A DNA stretch of 64,000 nucleotides from SZUA-547 sp963669315 (GTDB lineage Bacteria; Pseudomonadota; Alphaproteobacteria; Rhodobacterales; Rhodobacteraceae), in assembly GCA_963669315.1 (NCBI GenBank), contig OY770021.1:248001-312000 (forward strand), in the 5' to 3' direction. Numbering within the stretch: position 1 is the stretch's first letter; each line of letters opens with the position of its first letter. Position numbers and translations under genes: made by a program. This document shows positions 42,331-51,606 of the stretch, piece after piece. The notes below the pieces were generated by a model. The model was not told the DNA's origin and did not search any database. It saw only the letters and a program-made list of their open reading frames with translations.

Positions 42331-43585
42331 AACGCAGCGCCTCCACCGGATCGAGCCGAGCCGCCCGCCATGACGGGTATAGCGTGGCCAGGAATGAAAG
42401 ACCCAGCGCCATGCCGGTCACCAGCAGTATGTCTGAGAGGTGCAATTCGGCCGGCAACTGGCTGAGATAATAGATCTCGGCGCTGAACACGTCGGCGCCG
42501 GATACGGCCGAGACAAAATCCTGGATCGCGCCGATATTCTGCGCGAACAGCACGCCAATGATTACGCCCGCGACCGTCCCGGTGACGCCGATCGCCGAAC
42601 CGCAAATGAAGAAGATCCGCATCACCGCCCCGCGCGTCAGGCCGATGGTGCGAAGGATGGCGATGTCGCGCCCCTTGTCTTTGACCAGCATGATCAGGCC
42701 GGAAATGATGTTTAGCGCGGCGACCAGAATGATCAGGGTCAGGATCAGGAACATCACGTTCCGCTCCACCGCCAGCGCGTTCAGAAATGCGCCATTGGCG
42801 TTCTGCCAGTCCCAAAGTCGCAGGGGCCGGGTCGCAATCTTGGCGATCTCATCTCGATAGGCTTTGATCTCGACGGGTTTCTCGACCATCACCTCGATCG
42901 CGTCAACGCCGTCGCCCTTGTTGAAATAGACCCGCGCCTCATCCAGCGGCATGTAGATGAAACTGCGGTCGTACTCGCTCATCCCCACCTGGAAAATGTA
43001 GAGCACCGGGTAGGCCTTCACCCGCGGCGCGACGCCGAAGGGTGTCTGCGCGCCATTGGGCGAGACGATGCGAATCTTGTCTCCGATATTCAGGCCCAAC
43101 TTCGCCGCCAGCCCCCATGCGACGGCGACGCCCTGCTCCACGCCATACCCGTCCAGCGATCCCAGATAACGCTCCGGCTCAGCGACGAATTTCAAGCTCT
43201 GGAGATCCTCACGCCGGAATCCGCGCACCATCGCGCCGTGGTTGCCGCGCTCGGCGCTGGCGAGCACCTGCCCTTCGACCATCGGCGCCGCCCGGACGAC
43301 GCCGGGCACGCTTCGCAGCATGTCCGCGACTTCGTCGAAATCGGAGAAGTCAGGTGTTTGCGAAATCACCGTCAAATGGCCGTTCACGCCGAGAATCCGG
43401 TCGATCAACTGATCGCGAAATCCGTTCATCACTGACATAACGACGATCAGCGTGGCGACGCCCAGAGCGATACCCACCAGAGAGAACCCGGCGATGACGG
43501 AGATGAACCCCTCTTTCCGCCGCGCGCGCAGATAACGCCGGGCGATCAGCCATTCGAACCCTGCGAAGGGGCGCGTCGCGGACAT
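42323..43585 (-). CDS. lolE: Lipoprotein-releasing ABC transporter permease (LolC/LolE family)
   Basis: 420 residues. FEWLIARRYLRARRKEGFISVIAGFSLVGIALGVATLIVVMSVMNGF gives the first membrane helix, then a periplasmic domain, then three C-terminal helices (the last near LPAELHLSDILLVTGMALGLSFLATLYPSWRAARLDPVEALRYE). This is the four-helix LolC/E layout. Only one permease gene is present, as is common in Alphaproteobacteria, so it probably forms a homodimer with LolD. It lies 21 bp after proS. Confidence 0.92.
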   Translation of the reverse strand: MSATRPFAGFEWLIARRYLRARRKEGFISVIAGFSLVGIALGVATLIVVMSVMNGFRDQLIDRILGVNGHLTVISQTPDFSDFDEVADMLRSVPGVVRAAPMVEGQVLASAERGNHGAMVRGFRREDLQSLKFVAEPERYLGSLDGYGVEQGVAVAWGLAAKLGLNIGDKIRIVSPNGAQTPFGVAPRVKAYPVLYIFQVGMSEYDRSFIYMPLDEARVYFNKGDGVDAIEVMVEKPVEIKAYRDEIAKIATRPLRLWDWQNANGAFLNALAVERNVMFLILTLIILVAALNIISGLIMLVKDKGRDIAILRTIGLTRGAVMRIFFICGSAIGVTGTVAGVIIGVLFAQNIGAIQDFVSAVSGADVFSAEIYYLSQLPAELHLSDILLVTGMALGLSFLATLYPSWRAARLDPVEALRYE

Positions 43586-43606
43586 CGGCGCTCTTCTCCC
43601 GCTATC

Positions 43607-44944
43607 TTACGCGCCGAAGCGCTGAGTGAGGAAATTTAGCGCGGCGTCCTGTGTCAGTTCCTGGCGCTCGCCGGTGCGGCGCTCTGTCAACTCAACCACG
43701 CCGTTCTTCAGGCCGCGCGGTCCGACGGTGATCCGCCAGGGCAGGCCGATCAGGTCCATGGTGGCGAATTTGGCGCCGGCGCGCTCATCCCGGTCATGAT
43801 AGAGCGCCTCGACGCCCGCATTGGCCAATTGCCCATAGAGGTTCTCGCACACCCCGTCCGTGTCCGCATCGCCCTGCTTAAGATTGACGATGCCGACCGG
43901 GAAAGGCGCGACGCTTTCCGGCCAGATGACGCCATTGTCGTCGTGACTCGCCTCTATGATCGCGCCGACCAGGCGCGAGACGCCAATTCCGTAAGATCCC
44001 ATCTCCACCGGTACTTTTCCTCCATCCGGGGTCGCGACTGTCGCGCCCATCGGTTCGGAGTACTTGGTTCCGAAGTAGAAAATATGGCCGACCTCGATTC
44101 CGCGTGCGCTCGCACGGCGATCTTCGGGCACTTCCGCTTCGAACAGCGCCTGATCGTGGGTTTCATCAGCACGCGCATAAGGACTGGTCCATTGATCGAC
44201 CAGCGCCTGAATCGTTTCGCGGTCTTCCCACTCGACTTCACGGTCGCCCAGCGACAGGTCGAGCACTTCTCTGTCGCAATAGACCTCCGACTCGCCTGTC
44301 TCGGCCAGGATCAGGAACTCGTGGCTGAGATCGCCGCCGATCGGGCCGGTGTCGGCACGCATCGGCACGGCCTTCAGGCCCATCCGCTCAAAGGTGCGCA
44401 GATAGCTGACCATATGACGGTTGTAGGCGTGAATCGCGCCGTCCTTATCCAGATCGAAGGAATAGCCATCCTTCATCAAGAACTCGCGCCCGCGCATCAC
44501 GCCGAAGCGGGGGCGGATCTCATCCCGGAACTTCCACTGCTGATGAAACAGCGTCAGCGGCACATCGCGGTAAGAGCTGACATGGGCGCGGAAGATGTCG
44601 GTGATCATCTCCTCATTCGTCGGCCCAAACAGCATGTCGCGATCGCGCCGGTCGCGGATGCGCAGCATCTCAGGCCCATAGGCGTCATAGCGGCCGCTTT
44701 CGCGCCAAAGGTCCGCGGACTGGATCGTCGGCATCAACACCGGGATATGCCCCGCGTTCACCTGCTCTTCATGCACGATCTCTTCGATACGCTTCAGCAC
44801 ACGCCAGCCGAGCGGCAGCCATGAATAGATGCCGGCGGCCTGTTGCTTGACCATGCCGGCGCGAAGCATCAGCTGATGCGAGATGATCTCGGCTTCGGCG
44901 GGCGTCTCTTTGAGGACGGGCAAAAAGTATCGGCTCAGGCGCAT
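43607..44944 (-). CDS. proS: Proline--tRNA ligase (short form)
   Basis: 445 residues, class II. LKETPAEAEIISHQLMLRAGMVKQQAAGIYSWLPLGWRVLKR is at the start, and motif 2/3 sequences include FHQQWKFRDEIRPRFGVMRGREFLMKDGYSF and GSYGIGVSRLVGAIIE. The editing insertion of the long bacterial ProS is missing, as is usual in Alphaproteobacteria. The first gene of the proS-lolE-lolD operon. A 305-bp spacer lies upstream. Confidence 0.95.
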   Translation of the reverse strand: MRLSRYFLPVLKETPAEAEIISHQLMLRAGMVKQQAAGIYSWLPLGWRVLKRIEEIVHEEQVNAGHIPVLMPTIQSADLWRESGRYDAYGPEMLRIRDRRDRDMLFGPTNEEMITDIFRAHVSSYRDVPLTLFHQQWKFRDEIRPRFGVMRGREFLMKDGYSFDLDKDGAIHAYNRHMVSYLRTFERMGLKAVPMRADTGPIGGDLSHEFLILAETGESEVYCDREVLDLSLGDREVEWEDRETIQALVDQWTSPYARADETHDQALFEAEVPEDRRASARGIEVGHIFYFGTKYSEPMGATVATPDGGKVPVEMGSYGIGVSRLVGAIIEASHDDNGVIWPESVAPFPVGIVNLKQGDADTDGVCENLYGQLANAGVEALYHDRDERAGAKFATMDLIGLPWRITVGPRGLKNGVVELTERRTGERQELTQDAALNFLTQRFGA

Positions 44945-45249
44945 CGTCGGGATCGACCTTCCAAGGGCGGTTCAGCGGCGTTTTTTTTCAAACGCGGCGC
45001 AATGGTGAATGCGTTCGTGTAGGAGAACGCGGGCCGCATCGCAACAGCGGGATGAAAAGCGATGCGACAGGGACGTGGTTCGCGCCTGACGGTCTTTCCT
45101 GCGTGACTGTCTCAACAGGTAGGAAAAAACAGTCGACAGAAACCTGATTTGAGTCTAGGTTCCGCCGCAACAAAAAAAGGCCCAAGGTCTGGGGAGGAGA
45201 AAAACGGTCCGCGCGTCGGGCCGTTTTTCAATTTCAGAGGCGCCTGTCT
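44945..45249. other. Non-coding spacer between proS and ppx
   Basis: A 305-bp region with no supported gene. It holds the probable promoter of proS (leftward), poly-T/poly-A runs (for example GGCGTTTTTTTTC near 44980), and the ppx terminator hairpins at 45200..45262. No riboswitch or RNA gene was recognised. Confidence 0.5.
45200..45228 (-). terminator. Rho-independent terminator after ppx
   Basis: Read on the minus strand: AAAAACGGCCC, an approximately 7-nt loop (GACGCGC), then GGACCGTTTTTC, giving a GC stem followed by a T-run. It lies 22 bp downstream of the ppx stop. A second smaller stem, GAGGCGCCTG with CAGGCGCTTCTC, overlaps the stop. Confidence 0.75.
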
Positions 45250-46827
45250 TCAGGCGCTTCTCGATGTCAGATCGTCGAGCCAGAACGACTCGCCCTTGCT
45301 GCGGTCGGTGCGAATCTCAGCTTCAAGCCCCAATGCGCCGGCGACGCTGTTCAGCCGCTTCTGCAATACCTCGCCCTTCAGGTCTTCGCGACCGCCGGGC
45401 AGGGTCAGGATCAACTGATCTCCGGTTTGTTCAAGCTTTACATCCCGAAGCGAGCCAACGGTCGGCCCAGCGATCATTGCGCCCAATCTAAGGGCCCTGC
45501 CGACGGCGACGGCCAACTCTTGACGCTCCTTGGGCAAGAGATCGACGGCCGCCAGCGCTTTCGCGGCGGCGCGGCCACCCTTGTAACGATACATCAGCGC
45601 CAATCCGATAAACACCCGTTCGACATGGGTGACGCCCGCAAGGTTGGCGCGCGTAACAAGCTCGAGGCACGAGTTCGGGCGATAATCGGGATGCGTGCGC
45701 CAGACAACGTCCGAGAGCATGCAGGCGGCGTGTATGCAACGGCGGTCGTCTTCAGACGCGCGCTTTAAAATCGGCTTCAACCATTCATGAAGTTCTTCGC
45801 CAAATCCGGGAAAGCGAGAGCGTCGCTGCTCAATCACCTCGCTGGCGTGGATCAGCGGGTCGAGGGCCAGAAGCGGCGTCGGCAAATTTTCGTAGAGCAC
45901 GCCTTCCCTCAGCCCGAAGGCGGAGACGAAGATGCGGTCGGGCTCGATAATGCGCACTATACGCGACAGCACGCGAGAGGCGAGCGGCGTCACCGACAGG
46001 CGCGACATGGAACTGTCCAGATAATCTCTCAGGTCCGATGGCTTCTGCTCTGACGTCCAGTCCGCCGCTTTGCGCGCTTCATCGGCTTGCAGGGTATAGC
46101 CATGCAGCACATTCAATGGGTACCCCGCGCGGATCATGTTGGCGCGCGCCATGGCCCGCCAGGATCCGCCGACCACATAGAGCTTGCAGCCCTTGTTCTC
46201 GGCCAGGATCGGACAATCGTGCAACGTCTTGTCGATATAGGCGTCGAGTTTCTCACCCTCTAAACCCGTTTTGGAAAGGCGAAGCGGCCCCAGCGGCGTG
46301 GTGGCGCCTCTGCCAATGACGCCTTCGGTCACTGGGCAGAACTCCAGCGACGCGCCACCCATATCGGCGACCACGCCATTGGCGTTCGGCGATCCCAGAA
46401 CGACGCCCTGCGCCGCAAGGCGCGCCTCATCCTCACCACTGGCCACGCGAATCGGCAGACCGGTCTCGCGCTCCAGCTCGTTTCGGAATTCGGGACCGTC
46501 CTCGGCGTCGCGCACCGCCGCGGTGGCCACGGCGTCCAGCGTGCCGACATGCATGGCCTCAGCCAGCATCACGAACCGTTTCAAAGCGTTCATCGCCCGG
46601 AGCTTACCCTCCGGATCGAGGCGCCCTGTCTCCTGCAATCCGGCCCCAAGGCCGCAGGCGACTTTTTCGTTGTAGAAGTAGGCCGGAGCGCGGGTCGCGC
46701 CCTCGAAGATCACCAAGCGAACCGAGTTGGAGCCGATGTCGATGACGCCAACACGCTCGCCAGGATTCGCGCGGCGCGCAAAAGACGGGCCAAAACCGGG
46801 CAGTTCCGCGTCTTCGCCTTCGTGCAT
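45250..46827 (-). CDS. ppx: Exopolyphosphatase / Ppx-GppA phosphatase
   Basis: 525 residues. Actin-like ATPase fold: VGVIDIGSNSVRLVIFEG at the N-terminus, the second phosphate motif DMGGASLEF, and an HD-like helical C-terminal domain (HAACMLSDVVWRTHPDYR). It degrades polyphosphate from the ends. The ATG at 46827 precedes a 25-residue leader, MHEGEDAELPGF and on; an earlier start at 46893 is possible but has no clear ribosome-binding site. It lies on the same strand as ppk, about 1.7 kb away. Confidence 0.9.
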   Translation of the reverse strand: MHEGEDAELPGFGPSFARRANPGERVGVIDIGSNSVRLVIFEGATRAPAYFYNEKVACGLGAGLQETGRLDPEGKLRAMNALKRFVMLAEAMHVGTLDAVATAAVRDAEDGPEFRNELERETGLPIRVASGEDEARLAAQGVVLGSPNANGVVADMGGASLEFCPVTEGVIGRGATTPLGPLRLSKTGLEGEKLDAYIDKTLHDCPILAENKGCKLYVVGGSWRAMARANMIRAGYPLNVLHGYTLQADEARKAADWTSEQKPSDLRDYLDSSMSRLSVTPLASRVLSRIVRIIEPDRIFVSAFGLREGVLYENLPTPLLALDPLIHASEVIEQRRSRFPGFGEELHEWLKPILKRASEDDRRCIHAACMLSDVVWRTHPDYRPNSCLELVTRANLAGVTHVERVFIGLALMYRYKGGRAAAKALAAVDLLPKERQELAVAVGRALRLGAMIAGPTVGSLRDVKLEQTGDQLILTLPGGREDLKGEVLQKRLNSVAGALGLEAEIRTDRSKGESFWLDDLTSRSA

Positions 46828-46914
46828 CGGATTCGCTTTCAAGTCTTTGAAACACCGTGAAACGTGGTCGCACGCGATTGGCTGCGACGTCAACCCAACG
46901 CTCCGATAACATAG

Positions 46915-47283
46915 TTATTCCGGCGCGCTCCATCGGCCTCGTTCAATACTGCGAAGCAAATCGCTTATGCGAAGCGGCTTCGGCTCATTCGGCGGACCAT
47001 CGCCTGCAGCTCGAAAAAATGCGACCCAGAGCGCGCGAAGGGGATCCCAAGGCGTCTCCTCCCCGAAATATTCGGCCCAGTCGACAGCGGAGAAATCTAC
47101 GCCAAACTCCCGCCCGATCGCCTCCAGCAGATCGGCGCCGTCATGACCGGCGAGGCCAAGATCTTCGGCCAGCGCGACGTCGTCCGTCAGTCGCGCAGAG
47201 CTGACGCCGGTTTGATCCGCGATCAACGCGATCAACCGCGCTCGAAGATCGGACTGTTCGCCATCTGATTTAGGCTCGATCAT
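46915..47283 (-). CDS. DUF1493-like (acyl-carrier-protein-like) small protein
   Basis: 122 residues. LIADQTGVSSARLTDDVALAEDLGLAGHDGADLLEAIGREFGVDF has the acyl carrier protein rhythm, but the carrier DSL serine is replaced by HDGAD, so it cannot take a phosphopantetheine arm. This matches DUF1493. The C-terminal 40 residues are variable. Function unknown. It lies between the Leu dehydrogenase and ppx genes. Confidence 0.7.
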   Translation of the reverse strand: MIEPKSDGEQSDLRARLIALIADQTGVSSARLTDDVALAEDLGLAGHDGADLLEAIGREFGVDFSAVDWAEYFGEETPWDPLRALWVAFFRAAGDGPPNEPKPLRISDLLRSIERGRWSAPE

Positions 47284-47350
47284 TCAGGCCATTTGGCCCA
47301 GACCGCGACCCGGGTCAAGCGTGCGGAGTTCGCCTCAAGGCCCGACAGCG

Positions 47351-48388
47351 CTACCGCGAGCGGAATCGCGAACGGGCGATCTGATCGGCGACTTGTCCCG
47401 GCGGCAGGCCGCTTTCCGCGGCCCTGTCGAAGATACGGTCCAGAGTTTCGGGAATTTCAAGCAGCTTGGCCTCTGCGTCTTCGGGGCTGAGATTCAGGAC
47501 CTCACGGGCGACGAGGATCAGTCCACCGGCATTGACGAGGTAGTCCGGGCAGTAGAGCACGTTCGCACTCGCCAGCCGCACTTCATCTTCCGCCGCAGCC
47601 AGTTGATTGTTGGCCGAGCCGCAGATGATGGGCGCCTTGAGGCGCGCGATGCTGTCGGCGTTCAGTTCGGCGCCCAGCGCGCAGGGGGCGAATACGTCCG
47701 CATCCAGTTCGGCGATCTTGTCTTTGGCGACCTGATGAACTCCAAACCGTTTGGCCACGTTGCGCAGCGCCGCTTCGTTGATGTCCGCCGCGTAGATCAT
47801 CGCGCCAGCGTCATGGAGCAGCGCGCATAATTCCGCGCCCACCGATCCGACGCCTTTTACCGCGACGCGCGCCCCGTTCAGACTGTGAGCGCCCAGACGG
47901 CGCTTCACGGCGCGCTCCATAGACAGAAAGACCCCCCGCGCCGTCCACGGGGAAGGATCGCCTGTATTGGCGGATGCGCCCGACACATAGGCTGTCTCGG
48001 TCGCGATCTGATCCATGTCTTCGACCGTCGCGCCCACATCCTCCGCCACGATGTAGCGCCCGCCCATCCGCTCCACCGCCCGGCCCAGCGCCCGCATCAT
48101 GGCCGGGGTTTTGGCGTGGTTCGGGTCGGCGATCACGACGGACTTGCCGCCGCCCAACGCCAGTCCGGCCAGCGCGGCCTTGTAGGTCATACCGCGCGAC
48201 AGGCGCAGCACGTCCCAGACGGCTTGCTCCTCGGTCGCGTAGGGCCAGATGCGGCACCCGCCCAGCGCAGGGCCGAGATGGGAGTCATGCACCGCAATGA
48301 TCGCCCGCAGGCCGCTTTTCGCGTCGCGGGCGAAGACGACCTGCTCATGATCGTCGAATTCAGGATGGTCGAAGACGGCGTGGGACAT
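47351..48388 (-). CDS. Leu/Phe/Val-type amino-acid dehydrogenase
   Basis: 345 residues. The dehydrogenase N-terminal domain has DSHLGPALGGCRIWPY, and then MTYKAALAGLALGGGKSVVIA with the catalytic lysine, and AEDVGATVEDMD. The NAD-binding domain has VKGVGSVGAELC. This is the Glu/Leu/Phe/Val dehydrogenase family, most like leucine or phenylalanine dehydrogenase. The exact substrate cannot be told from sequence reading. It starts at the ATG at 48388. Confidence 0.85.
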   Translation of the reverse strand: MSHAVFDHPEFDDHEQVVFARDAKSGLRAIIAVHDSHLGPALGGCRIWPYATEEQAVWDVLRLSRGMTYKAALAGLALGGGKSVVIADPNHAKTPAMMRALGRAVERMGGRYIVAEDVGATVEDMDQIATETAYVSGASANTGDPSPWTARGVFLSMERAVKRRLGAHSLNGARVAVKGVGSVGAELCALLHDAGAMIYAADINEAALRNVAKRFGVHQVAKDKIAELDADVFAPCALGAELNADSIARLKAPIICGSANNQLAAAEDEVRLASANVLYCPDYLVNAGGLILVAREVLNLSPEDAEAKLLEIPETLDRIFDRAAESGLPPGQVADQIARSRFRSR

Positions 48389-48494
48389 TGCGCCCTTCCC
48401 TGCCGATAGCTCTTTGACTACAGATAGTTACGTAATTCTCCCTTGAAAACAAGGCGGGTACGAATACTGCGCAATCGGTGGGCCGAACGACCGA

Positions 48495-48519
48495 GAGCCG
48501 GCGCATAGAGCGCCGGCTC
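48495..48519 (-). terminator. Stem-loop after ppk
   Basis: GAGCCGGCGC and GCGCCGGCTC form a perfect 10-bp stem with a 5-nt loop, about 33 bp beyond the ppk stop (leftward). No T-run follows on that side, so this is a possible terminator only. Confidence 0.5.
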
Positions 48520-48552
48520 GGCAAGATCATGTCGCCATTGCAGGGAGTTGCG

Positions 48553-50760
48553 CTACTCCGCGGCGCGCGGGAACGTCTCTGTCAGGCGCGGCGCGTCCTC
48601 CGCTCCGGCGCGGCCGCGCCCCGAGAGCGACGGATACTTCATGAAGAAGTCGTGGCAATTGAACGCGTCCTCGCCGACCGGCGCCTCCGCCCGGACATAG
48701 GACCCGTTGGGCTGCAACACCCAGCTTTGCGCCTCGTCCCTGAGATTCGCGGCCATCACCTGATCGATGATCTGCGAACGCACCGTCGGGTTCACGATCT
48801 CGACCATAGTCTCAACCCGGCGGTTAAGGTTGCGCCCCATCCAGTCCGCCGAGGAGATGTAGACCCGCGCATTCGCGCTTGGCAGACCCTCGCCGCCGCC
48901 GAAGCAGACTATGCGAGAATGCTCCAGAAAGCGGCCGACGACAGATTTGACCCGGATATTTTCGCTGAGGCCCGGAACGCCCGGCCGGACGCCGCAGATG
49001 CCTCGGATCACCATGTCTATACGAACGCCCGCTTGGCTGGCCTTGTAGAGCGCGTCGATCACCTCATCCTCGATGACCGAGTTCATCTTGACCCAGACCT
49101 GCGCCGGGCGGCCGGCGGCGGCGTAGGCCGCCTCCTTCTTCAAGCCCTCGATGATGGTGGATTTCAGCGTCATCGGGCTGACCGCCAAATGCTCCATTCC
49201 CTGGGGCATGGCGTAGCCGGTGACGAAGTTGAACAGCTTCGCCGCATCGCGACCCAGCGCCGGGTCGCAGGTGAACAGGCTGAGGTCAGTATAAATATTG
49301 GCGGTGATCGGGTGATAATTGCCGGTTCCGTAGTGGGTGTAGGTGACCAGACTTCCGCCCTCACGCCGGACGACGGTGGAGCATTTGGCGTGCGTCTTCC
49401 AATCTATGAAGCCATAGACGACTTGCACACCGGCCCTCTCCAGCTGACGCGCCAGGCGGATGTTGGCGGCCTCATCGAACCGGGCCTTCAACTCCACCAG
49501 CGCGGTTACCGACTTGCCCGCCTCGGCCGCCTCGCACAAGGCGGCGACGATCGAGCTTTCCTTCGACGTGCGATAGAGCGTCTGCTTGATGGCAACGACA
49601 TCCGGGTCCTGAGCAGCCTGCTGCAGATAGCGCACTACCGTTTCAAACGACTCGTAAGGATGGTGCAGCAGCATATCTTTCTGGCGGATCGCGGCGAAGA
49701 TATCGCCATTGTGGTCCTTCACGCGCTCAGGCATGCGCGGCGTGTAGGGCACCCAGCAGAGGTCGGGCCGATCCTTGATGATGAGCTCATCAAGGTCACC
49801 CATGCCGACCAGGCCTGCGACCTCGATCAACTCCTCGCGCCCCACTTGCAGTTCTTCGGCGATGCGTCGTTTCAGGGAATCGGGCGCATCGGCGGAGATT
49901 TTCAGCCGGATCACCTCTCCCCGGCGTCGGCGCTTCAAGGCCGTTTCAAATTCGCGAACCAGATCCTCGGCCTCTTCCTCGACCTCCAGATCACTGTCGC
50001 GCAGGACGCGAAACACGGCGCGGCCGCCAAGCTCATAGCCCGGAAACAGACGATCGATGAACATCGACAGCACGGTTTCCAGAGGAACAAAGCGCGCCGG
50101 AGGCGTCTCTACACCCGCCTCGACGCGGGTCGGAAGCCGCACAAATCTTTTCAGCTGGCCGGGCACAGGCAAAAGCGCGTCGAGCGTTCGCTCTCCATCA
50201 AGGCTGTTCAGCTGCAAGGCCAGTGCGAAACCCTTGTTGGGAATGAACGGGAAAGGATGCGCCGGATCGATGGCCAGCGGCGTCAGGACGGCGAAGACCT
50301 GCTCAATGAAATAGCGCTCAAGCCAGTCCCGGTCCTCGGCGGACAGCTCCTCCTCCTCCATGAGAATGATGCCCGCGGCGCGCAGCTCCTTCGCCAGCCC
50401 GCCCAGCGTGTTGTGCTGCTCTCGCATCAGCGCGCGAGCATCCGCGTCGATCGCCTCCAACTGCTGAATCGGAGTCATGCCATCAGCGCTGATATTCTCG
50501 ACACGTGAGCGGATCAGACCACGCAAACCAGCGACGCGCACCGTATAGAATTCATCCAGATTATTGCCGGAGATCGACAGGAAGCGGACCCTCTCCAACA
50601 GCGGCTGACGAGGATTGCGCGCTTCCTCCAGCACCCGCCAGTTGAACGCCAGCCAGGAAAGCTCTCGATTGAAGAAACGCCGGGGCGAATTTCTATCGAC
50701 GCTCGCCAAACATCGCGGGTCGATCTGCGGATCGGGAATATTCAGGAAATCGGCGCGCAT
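48553..50760 (-). CDS. ppk: Polyphosphate kinase 1
   Basis: 735 residues. RRFFNRELSWLAFNWRVLEEARN at the N-terminus, the phospho-His region VVYGFIDWKTHAKC, and a second HKD-type domain with RGICGVRPGVPGLSENIRVKSVVGRFLEHSRI and YISSADWMGRNLNRRVE. It makes polyphosphate reversibly from ATP. The order AI-2E permease, hdaA, ppk and then ppx (after a two-gene gap) on one strand looks like a conserved block. Confidence 0.95.
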   Translation of the reverse strand: MRADFLNIPDPQIDPRCLASVDRNSPRRFFNRELSWLAFNWRVLEEARNPRQPLLERVRFLSISGNNLDEFYTVRVAGLRGLIRSRVENISADGMTPIQQLEAIDADARALMREQHNTLGGLAKELRAAGIILMEEEELSAEDRDWLERYFIEQVFAVLTPLAIDPAHPFPFIPNKGFALALQLNSLDGERTLDALLPVPGQLKRFVRLPTRVEAGVETPPARFVPLETVLSMFIDRLFPGYELGGRAVFRVLRDSDLEVEEEAEDLVREFETALKRRRRGEVIRLKISADAPDSLKRRIAEELQVGREELIEVAGLVGMGDLDELIIKDRPDLCWVPYTPRMPERVKDHNGDIFAAIRQKDMLLHHPYESFETVVRYLQQAAQDPDVVAIKQTLYRTSKESSIVAALCEAAEAGKSVTALVELKARFDEAANIRLARQLERAGVQVVYGFIDWKTHAKCSTVVRREGGSLVTYTHYGTGNYHPITANIYTDLSLFTCDPALGRDAAKLFNFVTGYAMPQGMEHLAVSPMTLKSTIIEGLKKEAAYAAAGRPAQVWVKMNSVIEDEVIDALYKASQAGVRIDMVIRGICGVRPGVPGLSENIRVKSVVGRFLEHSRIVCFGGGEGLPSANARVYISSADWMGRNLNRRVETMVEIVNPTVRSQIIDQVMAANLRDEAQSWVLQPNGSYVRAEAPVGEDAFNCHDFFMKYPSLSGRGRAGAEDAPRLTETFPRAAE

Positions 50761-50877
50761 GGGCAGGCCTCGGTTATATTCGGTTTTCGGGTCATCTGGA
50801 CTTAAAGTCGCCCTGTTCCTTACAAAAAGGAAAGGATCGTACTTTGGGCCAAATCAATCGCCCGAACCTTATCTGCA

Positions 50878-51606
50878 CTATGTGATATTATCACGACTAT
50901 CGGACCACCCCAGCGCCTCGGCCGCCAATGCGCGCCCGACGGGCCGGCCCGCGGCCAGCCCGGCGCGATCCAGTCGCTCAGCTATCTCACCCGCAGCGCG
51001 AAACGACCGCTCCATCCTCGGCAATAGGTATTTGATCAACGTCTCGCTGACCCTGAGTTGGCGATCGCTGAAGTGTTTGGCAAGGATCGCCGCGAGCAAC
51101 GCGTCATCCGGCTCTGAGATTTGCGCGAGACCAATCGCTTGAAGGCGCGAGGCGAGGTCCGGCGTGGTTATCGACCATCGCGAGGGCGCGGCGCGGCCGG
51201 TCAGCAGCAAAGCGCACTTTTCGACGGCCGCCATGTTCAGCAGGTGGAACAGCGCCCGTTCCGCCGCTTTTGGATCCATCGCATCGGCGGCGATCCGGTC
51301 GGCGTCCTCGATCGCCACTGCGCCGCCCGCGACCAGGTTCGGGGCGACGGCCTCCGTCAATTTCGCAGCATCGACGCGCTCGGCTCCGCTCTCGGCCATC
51401 CAGACATGGGCGAGATGGGTTTTGCCGGCGCCTTCCGGCCCGACCAGAACAAGCCGATGGTTCGGCCAGTTCCGCCAATTGTCGAGCATCGCCAGCGCGG
51501 TTTCATTGGCGCTAGAGACCAGAAGGTCCGCCCGCCCCATTGCTTGCCGCCGCGCGAGACCGAGGTCCAGCGGCATTTGCCGCGCAGGCGACCGCGCGCC
51601 GCTCAT
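50878..51606 (-). CDS. hdaA: DnaA regulatory inactivator HdaA
   Basis: 242 residues. An N-terminal beta-clamp-binding motif QMPLDLGL is followed by a DnaA-like AAA+ domain: LVLVGPEGAGKTHLAHVW (Walker A), the sensor-type GGAVAIEDADRIA (Walker B) and LLTGRAAPSRW. HdaA promotes DnaA-ATP hydrolysis in complex with the clamp, limiting over-initiation. Its start overlaps the permease stop by 4 bp. Confidence 0.92.
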   Translation of the reverse strand: MSGARSPARQMPLDLGLARRQAMGRADLLVSSANETALAMLDNWRNWPNHRLVLVGPEGAGKTHLAHVWMAESGAERVDAAKLTEAVAPNLVAGGAVAIEDADRIAADAMDPKAAERALFHLLNMAAVEKCALLLTGRAAPSRWSITTPDLASRLQAIGLAQISEPDDALLAAILAKHFSDRQLRVSETLIKYLLPRMERSFRAAGEIAERLDRAGLAAGRPVGRALAAEALGWSDSRDNIT